A stretch of 57,178 bases of DNA, taken from Chloroflexota bacterium. Lineage in GTDB: Bacteria > Chloroflexota > Ktedonobacteria > Ktedonobacterales > Ktedonobacteraceae. The translations under genes were made by a program, and so were the position numbers. Positions 52,152-57,178 of this stretch are shown here, in pieces. The notes under the pieces are model-generated. The model searched no databases. It was not told where the DNA came from and was given only the letters and a program-made list of their open reading frames with translations. The stretch spans positions 1 to 57,178 of the forward strand of contig CADDYT010000021.1 of assembly GCA_902810755.1 (NCBI GenBank), written 5' to 3'. Positions within the stretch are counted from its first letter, which is position 1; every line of letters starts with the position of its first letter.

Positions 52152-53458
52152 ATGCGAAAAAAGGGACCATCCTCCTCAGCAAATGGATTGCGGGCGCTCA
52201 TGGAAGAGAAGAACCTGATGGAAAACAACGGCAATGGTCATGGAAATCATCAGAAGAAAGATCGCACAGTAGCGCAGCAGAGAAACTATCGCGTGCTTGA
52301 TGTGCGTGCAGCGAAAGAGATCGCCTTGCTCTGGCTACAGGCGGCGCAACTGGAAAACGTCGTGGTTTTTGGCCTGCCAGAGGTTGACGATCGCTACCAC
52401 ATCTGGCGCGTGCCGTTGCTCCATCATATCAGCCACGAGCGTATCGGTGAAGTGGTCGTAGATGCCCATACCTCACTTATTCTCGAAGATAAGTCAACCG
52501 CTCCCGCTAATTTAGAAGCGCGCTTACTTGGGCGACAGGAAATTTTAGAATCTACAGGAACAGAGGCAAAGAATGCGTCTTCCAGAAATGGCAGCTACAA
52601 ACTCTCAACGCTGCGCAATACGATAGCATACGGGGACTGCGAGGAAATCTTGCAGGATTTGCCAGCTGAGAGCGTGGACCTGGTATTTACATCTCCCCCT
52701 TACTACAATGCGCGCCCGGAATATACCGATTACGTCACTTATGAAGAGTATCTTTTGAAACTGCGCAAGATTATTCAGAACGTCCACCGCGTCCTGGCGG
52801 AAGGACGTTTCTTCGTCATCAACATCTCTCCCGTGCTGGTCAGGCGCGCCAGCCGCAACGAAGCCTCGAAACGAATAGCCGTTCCTTTCGATATACACCG
52901 CATTTTCATAGAGGAAGAGTACGACTTTATCGACGATATCATCTGGGTCAAGCCCGAAGGCGCGGGCTGGGCCACCGGGCGCGGTCGGCGCTTCGCAGCC
53001 GACCGCAACCCGTTGCAATACAAACCCGTTCCCGTCACCGAATACATCCTCGTCTACCGTAAACGCACGACAAAGCTCATCGACTGGAACATTCGCGCCC
53101 ATCCCAACCCGGAACTCGTCGAGCATCGCGCATCGGGGATGACTACGAACACACCAATATCTGGAATATCAAGCCCGCCTACGACAAACGCCACCCTGCC
53201 ATCTTCCCCGTCGAGCTGGCCGAAAAAGTCATCTCCTACTACTCCTTCAAAAACGACGTCATCCTCGACCCATTCGCCGGTATAGGTACTGTAGGAGAGG
53301 CGGCAGTCAAACTTGGACGCCGCTTCGCGCTGATAGAGAAGGAGGAGCAATACTTCTCTATCATCCGAGAGCGTGTGAAAGACTGGCTCGGCCTCGATGC
53401 GAAAAGCGTCTTTACTATCAACTGCCCACCCGTTGAGGCCGTTCTTCATACACGTTAA
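52152..53458 (+). pseudogene. DNA methyltransferase (N4-C/N6-A, beta-type order), broken by a -1 frameshift
   Basis: The first frame (52152 to 53285) carries motif [16 protein letters not shown] preceded by [20 protein letters not shown], and [20 protein letters not shown]. At GGGG 53135-53138 the homologous sequence moves to the -1 frame and continues as [20 protein letters not shown], then [20 protein letters not shown] (the SAM-binding motif I) and ends at TAA 53456-53458. Without the shift the product loses motif I and would be inactive. Joined, it is about 435 residues. Motif order (IV before I) marks the beta group. No restriction partner is adjacent, so an orphan regulatory or protective methylase is possible. 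Confidence 0.85.
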
Positions 53459-53463
53459 GATTC

Positions 53464-54882
53464 TCATACTCTTCCTGACAGCATCTCCTCCGGCGTCAAT
53501 GGTGGCATCAGATGATATTGCAATTTGAGGGCGATGATGCGCGTCGCTGACTGGTCGATGCGCGCCTTTGTGAGCTGGCCGTCTTGCAAGGCGGCTTTGA
53601 TGGCGTTGATCATTTCGAGCATCTGATAGGAGCCGTTGGCGCCCAGGAGCATGTCGTTGCCGGCCTGCAGCGCCAGCACTGCCGCCTGGCCGAGGTTCCA
53701 CTTTTTGGAGATGCCCGTCATGTAGAGGGCGTCTGTGATAACTACGCCATCATAGCCGAACTGGTTGCGCAGGATATCGGTGATGAAGGTGTGGGAGAGT
53801 TCTGCCGGCCAGACGGGGTCGATGGCGGGCATGAGCAGGTCGGTGGACATGACCATGCCGGGGTTTTCCAGGGGCTGCTTCGATTGCACAAAGTATTTGA
53901 ACGGCACCAGTTCGGTGGAATAGATTTGCTCGGCGCTGCGCTTGATGACGGGCAGGCTGAAGTGGGCGTCGGTCTTTGCCGCGCCGAGGCCGGGGAAGTG
54001 TTTGATGCAGCCGATGATGCCGTCTCCCTGGATGGCGCGCAGGTAGGCCCCGCCGTAGGTAATCACGGACTGAGGCGTGTAGCCCCACGTGCGCAGGTAC
54101 TGGTCTGGCCCGTCAACGAGTTGTACATCGACATCCGGCGCGAGGTCGGTGTTGATGCCGAGCAACTTGAGATCGTGGGCGATGCCGTGTCCCAGTTTGG
54201 CCGCATTGGCCGGATTGCCCGTCTCATAGGTCTGCAATGCCCCCGGTCGGTCGCCGAAAATATTCTGGATGCGCTCCACGAAGCCGCCTTCCTCGTCGGC
54301 TGAGATAATCAGGGGCAGTTGGGCGCGGCGCTGCATCTCGGCGATATCCTGCTGTGTCTGTTTCAGTCCGGTCATCTGGAAGGCATACATCACCACGCCG
54401 CCCACGTGCAGGGTGTGAATCATATAATCCAGGTCTGGCCCGTAGGTCGGCGTGTAATATTCGGCCATCATCAACTGGCCGATCTCTTCGTCTAACGTCA
54501 TGCGCGAGACGTAGAGGGCCGCCAGCTGCTTCACCGTCATGTGGCTCATCAGGTGGCTTAGCGCCTGTACCTGCTCTGCGTTCAGCGGCGCCTGCACAAA
54601 CGGGCCAACAGGGGGCAGCGCCACCAGCGTCGACGGACGACTCAGGCCGAAAGTTCCCTCTGAGGCGGGCGTAGGAACAATCAGGATGCAAAATAGCAGA
54701 AAAATGAACAGCGTTTGCAGGCCTTGCCCTGCTCGCTCCCGGAGCGGGCGCCTTACTCTTGTCGCTTCCGTAGCCTGTACCGCCTCTCTGCCCCTTCCCG
54801 CCTCAATCTGTGTGTCGGCGCCAGAATCCCCGTCCCTCGTTTCTTTATACGCGACCAGCAAAGGTTGTTTCTGCTCTTTCAT
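53464..54882 (-). CDS. beta-N-acetylhexosaminidase, GH3 family, membrane-anchored
   Basis: A 472-residue GH3 enzyme with an N-terminal membrane helix (LQTLFIFLLFCILIVPTPAS). The barrel includes IGQLMMAEYY, PLIISADEEGGFVERI, the conserved KHFPGLGAAKTDAHFSLP (NagZ-type His in DAH) and VVITDALYMTGISKKW, with Asp as nucleophile. NagZ-type enzymes release N-acetylglucosamine from peptidoglycan fragments; here the anchor implies work at the outer face of the membrane. It ends 5 bases from the convergent methyltransferase stop and its start faces fumC across a long palindrome. Confidence 0.9.
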   Translation of the reverse strand: MKEQKQPLLVAYKETRDGDSGADTQIEAGRGREAVQATEATRVRRPLRERAGQGLQTLFIFLLFCILIVPTPASEGTFGLSRPSTLVALPPVGPFVQAPLNAEQVQALSHLMSHMTVKQLAALYVSRMTLDEEIGQLMMAEYYTPTYGPDLDYMIHTLHVGGVVMYAFQMTGLKQTQQDIAEMQRRAQLPLIISADEEGGFVERIQNIFGDRPGALQTYETGNPANAAKLGHGIAHDLKLLGINTDLAPDVDVQLVDGPDQYLRTWGYTPQSVITYGGAYLRAIQGDGIIGCIKHFPGLGAAKTDAHFSLPVIKRSAEQIYSTELVPFKYFVQSKQPLENPGMVMSTDLLMPAIDPVWPAELSHTFITDILRNQFGYDGVVITDALYMTGISKKWNLGQAAVLALQAGNDMLLGANGSYQMLEMINAIKAALQDGQLTKARIDQSATRIIALKLQYHLMPPLTPEEMLSGRV

Positions 54883-54959
54883 GCATTTCCCTCGATGATT
54901 TCCCTGTTTTTTTGCTCTCTACACTCTCTATGACGGATTTCACCCGCCGATTGTTGCGC

Positions 54960-55021
54960 CCCGCGCTGCCGGTTCCGTAGGCGCACGATTGATCGCGGGC
55001 CTACGGAACCGGCAGCGCGGG
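54960..55021. repeat. long palindrome in a divergent promoter region
   Basis: Arms 54960-54982 and 54999-55021 (left begins CCCGCGCTGCCGGTTCCGTA) are perfect 23-bp reverse complements. The loop contains a CGAT/ATCG mini-stem. It lies between the starts of the GH3 gene and fumC, so it is not a terminator for either. Confidence 0.85.
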
Positions 55022-55030
55022 TGATATAAT
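55022..55030 (+). promoter_or_regulatory. extended -10 promoter (TGATATAAT) for fumC
   Basis: TGATATAAT abuts the right arm of the palindrome, so any -35 would lie inside that arm. An AGGAGG ribosome site and the fumC start follow 22-36 bases on. Confidence 0.65.
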
Positions 55031-55059
55031 ACCAGTGTACACATCTCTGACAGGAGGCA

Positions 55060-56484
55060 ATGGTTGTGAGTAGCACACAGGAAACTCGTGTTGAGCGGGA
55101 CTCGATGGGCGAGATGCGGGTACCCGCCGACGCTTATTACGGGGCCAGCACGCAGCGCGCCGTGCTGAACTTCCCTATCAGCGATTTGCGTTTCCCCCGC
55201 TCGTTTATCCGCGCGCTGGGGCAGATCAAGCAGGCGGCAGCGCAGACGAACGAGGAGCTGGGACTGCTCGACCCGCAGCTTGCCGAAGCGATTGTACGGG
55301 CGGCGCAGGAAGTGATCGATGGCAGGCTGGACAGCCACTTCGTCCTCGATATTTTCCAGACCGGCTCCGGCACTTCGACCAATATGAACGCCAACGAGGT
55401 CATTGCCAACCGCGCCAGTGAACTGCTGGGCGGCACGCGCGGCTCGCGCAAAGTTCACCCCAACGACCACGTGAATTTCGGCCAGTCATCCAACGATGTC
55501 ATACCCACCGCTATTCACCTCTCCGCGCTGGTGAGCATCGAGCAAGACCTGATCCCCGCCTTGCAGGGGTTGCAGCAGGCGCTGGAAGAGAAGGCGCGGG
55601 AATTCATGCCGATCATTAAGACGGGTCGTACGCATTTGCAGGATGCCACGCCCATTCATCTCGGCCAGGAGTTTCTGGGCTACGCGGGCCAGATCGAACG
55701 GGGCATCGCGCGCATGCGCCACGCGCAGCAGGAACTCTCGGAAGTGGCCCTCGGCGGCACCGCTGTTGGCACGGGCATCAACACGCACCCGGAATTTGCC
55801 GCCCGTGTGACGCGGCGCCTCTCGGAAATGAACGGCGTGACCGTGCGCGAGACGAGCAACCACTTCCAGGCGCAAAGCACGCTCGACAACATCGTCGAGG
55901 CCAGCGGCTCCCTCAACACGCTGGCGGTCAGCCTGATGAAGATTGCCAATGATATCCGCTGGCTCGGCTCCGGCCCGCGCGCCGGTATCGGCGAAATCGA
56001 GCTACCGGCGGTGCAGCCGGGCAGTTCGATCATGCCCGGCAAGGTCAACCCCGTCATCGCCGAATCGGTCTGCATGGTCTGCGCCCAGGTCATGGGCAAC
56101 CACACCACCATCACCATCGCCGGGCAGTCGGGCAACTTCGAGATCAACGTCATGATGCCTGTCGCGGCCTACAACCTGCTGCAATCGATTGCGCTGCTCG
56201 CCGCCGCCGCGCGCAACTTCACGCAACAGTGTATCAAGGGACTGAAGGCGACGACGAAAGGGCCGGAGATGGTCGAGCGTGGCCTCGCTATCTGCACGGC
56301 GCTGGCCCCCATCATCGGCTACGATGCGGCGGCAGATATCGCCAAAGAGGCGCACAGAACTGGCAAAACGGTACGCGAGGTTGCCCGCGAGCGCACCAAC
56401 CTCTCTGAAGAGGAACTTGCCCGCGTTCTCAACCCCGAAAATATGACAAAACCTGGCCTCGAAGGCGGCCCCGCCGGAGGCTAA
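55060..56484 (+). CDS. fumC: fumarate hydratase, class II
   Basis: FumC interconverts fumarate and malate in the TCA cycle. The 474-residue protein has FQTGSGTSTNMNANEVIANR, HPNDHVNFGQSSNDVIPTAI, KTGRTHLQDATPIHLGQEF and the signature GSSIMPGKVNPV. Length is standard. AGGAGG lies only two bases before ATG 55060 but eight before GTG 55066, so GTG may be the real start. TCA genes are not adjacent. Confidence 0.96.
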   Translation: MVVSSTQETRVERDSMGEMRVPADAYYGASTQRAVLNFPISDLRFPRSFIRALGQIKQAAAQTNEELGLLDPQLAEAIVRAAQEVIDGRLDSHFVLDIFQTGSGTSTNMNANEVIANRASELLGGTRGSRKVHPNDHVNFGQSSNDVIPTAIHLSALVSIEQDLIPALQGLQQALEEKAREFMPIIKTGRTHLQDATPIHLGQEFLGYAGQIERGIARMRHAQQELSEVALGGTAVGTGINTHPEFAARVTRRLSEMNGVTVRETSNHFQAQSTLDNIVEASGSLNTLAVSLMKIANDIRWLGSGPRAGIGEIELPAVQPGSSIMPGKVNPVIAESVCMVCAQVMGNHTTITIAGQSGNFEINVMMPVAAYNLLQSIALLAAAARNFTQQCIKGLKATTKGPEMVERGLAICTALAPIIGYDAAADIAKEAHRTGKTVREVARERTNLSEEELARVLNPENMTKPGLEGGPAGG

Positions 56485-56550
56485 GGAAGGATGCGAACGG
56501 GTGCTGCATGGGGACGCGCTCCCCGTGCAGTACCCGTTCGCATCCTTCCT
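56484..56550. terminator. hairpin between fumC and the Nudix gene
   Basis: AGGAAGGATGCGAACGGGT (56484-56502) pairs perfectly with 56532-56550, and pairing continues inward to about 31 bp with two wobbles. It overlaps the last base of both stop codons, in a convergent arrangement. Confidence 0.65.
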
Positions 56551-57113
56551 CACATCCAGATGCGCCAGCGATCGGGGGTATCGACGCCGGAGGTGTCGGA
56601 GAGGTCGGGGTAGTTGGGCCAGACACTGGCATTGGCTTCCAGGGCCTTGTAGGCGACGGCGATCAGGCCCGACCACGTCTCGTCCATGCGCAGCGCGGCC
56701 ATCTCCTCGCGCGTGAAGAAACGGGCGTCGTCGATCTCGCTCAGATCGGGCCGCAGTTCTTCAGGAGGGGAGAGCAACTGTGCCAGGAACATGAAAAAGT
56801 AGTTGTGTTCCCCGTCATCCATTACCCACAGTCGCACTCCTATCAACCCCTTGATCTCTACGCGCAGGTTGGTCTCCTCGAAGGTCTCGCGTACCGCCGC
56901 CTTATCAGGCAACTCGTCGGGGCGCACACGCCCCGCTGGCAGCAGGTAGCGGCCTCGCGTCACTCCGTAGCGGTTGCGCACCAGCAACACCCGTCCCTCA
57001 TGCACCACCACCACCCCCGCTCCGATGGTCAGCGGGCGCTTCGGCCTTTGCCTTCTCTGCTGCTCTAGATCCTCTAGATTCTGTGGCTCCGATTGCGATT
57101 GTGATTGCGACAT
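56550..57113 (-). CDS. Nudix hydrolase
   Basis: A 187-residue Nudix protein. The box is GRVRPDELPDKAAVRETFEE plus TNL, matching Gx5Ex7REUxEExGU except that the late Gly is Asn. The fold core includes AGVVVVHEGRVLLVRNRYGV. Nudix enzymes cleave nucleoside diphosphates linked to another group; the substrate is unknown. The N-terminus has a Ser-Gln repeat (SQSQSQSE). GAGGAG lies eight bases before the ATG. A TATACT at the window edge (about 57169-57174, minus strand) is a candidate -10. Confidence 0.9.
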   Translation of the reverse strand: MSQSQSQSEPQNLEDLEQQRRQRPKRPLTIGAGVVVVHEGRVLLVRNRYGVTRGRYLLPAGRVRPDELPDKAAVRETFEETNLRVEIKGLIGVRLWVMDDGEHNYFFMFLAQLLSPPEELRPDLSEIDDARFFTREEMAALRMDETWSGLIAVAYKALEANASVWPNYPDLSDTSGVDTPDRWRIWM

Positions 57114-57178
57114 GCAGTACGCTCCTCAATAATTATGGCTTCTACGCCAGGTATTCCGTTGCCTATAGTATAGCGCAG

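Noticed and set aside
53130..53140. Programmed -1 frameshift in the methyltransferase
   Set aside because: The shift site lacks an X-XXY-YYZ slippery heptamer and I see no downstream stem; mutation, phase variation or sequencing error is simpler.

Overview
The window reads as a stretch of chromosome from a filamentous Chloroflexota bacterium of the Ktedonobacteria type. That assignment is an inference from the moderately high GC, the gene content (membrane-anchored Ser/Thr kinase, several cytoplasmic zinc-ribbon proteins, extracytoplasmic enzymes on single anchors, abundant intergenic inverted repeats) and general sequence style; no rRNA or other clear phylogenetic marker is present. About 44 protein genes are supported, most of them housekeeping.

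The most informative part is that the window appears to contain the replication-origin neighbourhood. Between dnaG and a glycogen-debranching gene (about 28.1-29.2 kb) lies a non-coding tract with 26 exact TTATCCACA/TGTGGATAA DnaA boxes by manual count, many near matches, an AT-rich patch, a 157-bp tandem duplication and paired-box hairpins. To its left, between 11.6 and 19.5 kb, are eight perfect 16-bp parS sites (TGTTTCACGTGAAACA), all between genes, one inside a 38-bp perfect palindrome. No dnaA, parA or parB gene is in the window.

Layout. 0-5.3 kb: a LuxR-type regulator tail, gpsA, an EthD-like protein, hpt-tilS, def and a small zinc-ribbon protein. 5.4-11.5 kb: a LacI-type regulator with a palindromic operator in its own leader, a secreted glycoside hydrolase, a GNAT acetyltransferase, a membrane-anchored serine protease and a cupin. 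11.6-13.0 kb: a leftward fabI/rhodanese/small-protein operon. 13.2-19.2 kb: hutI, a CDP-alcohol phosphatidyltransferase, hutH and an aminotransferase, interleaved with parS. 19.7-22.8 kb: the gap-pgk-tpiA glycolytic operon. 22.8-27.9 kb: a degenerate CpaF-like ATPase, rpoD and dnaG. 28.1-29.2 kb: the putative oriC. 29.2-35.3 kb: a debranching enzyme, a three-gene polar amino-acid ABC transporter and an HD-GYP protein. 35.8-41.0 kb: an SbcD/SbcC-like pair in which the SbcC-like partner has a membrane hairpin instead of a zinc hook. 41.3-48.2 kb: a dual-specificity phosphatase, miaA, a Ser/Thr kinase with membrane tail, a glucosaminidase-like protein and an APC permease. 48.3-57.1 kb: a phosphoesterase, a zinc-ribbon membrane protein, a frameshifted DNA methyltransferase, a GH3 enzyme, fumC and a Nudix hydrolase.

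Recurring themes are very long, mostly perfect inverted repeats at gene ends, a dispersed ~28-bp repeat (consensus about CCTGTCATGCTGAGCGGCAG plus GCGAAGCAT) that has once entered a coding sequence in frame, extended -10 promoters (TGnTATAAT), and several enzymes with substitutions at normally invariant catalytic residues.
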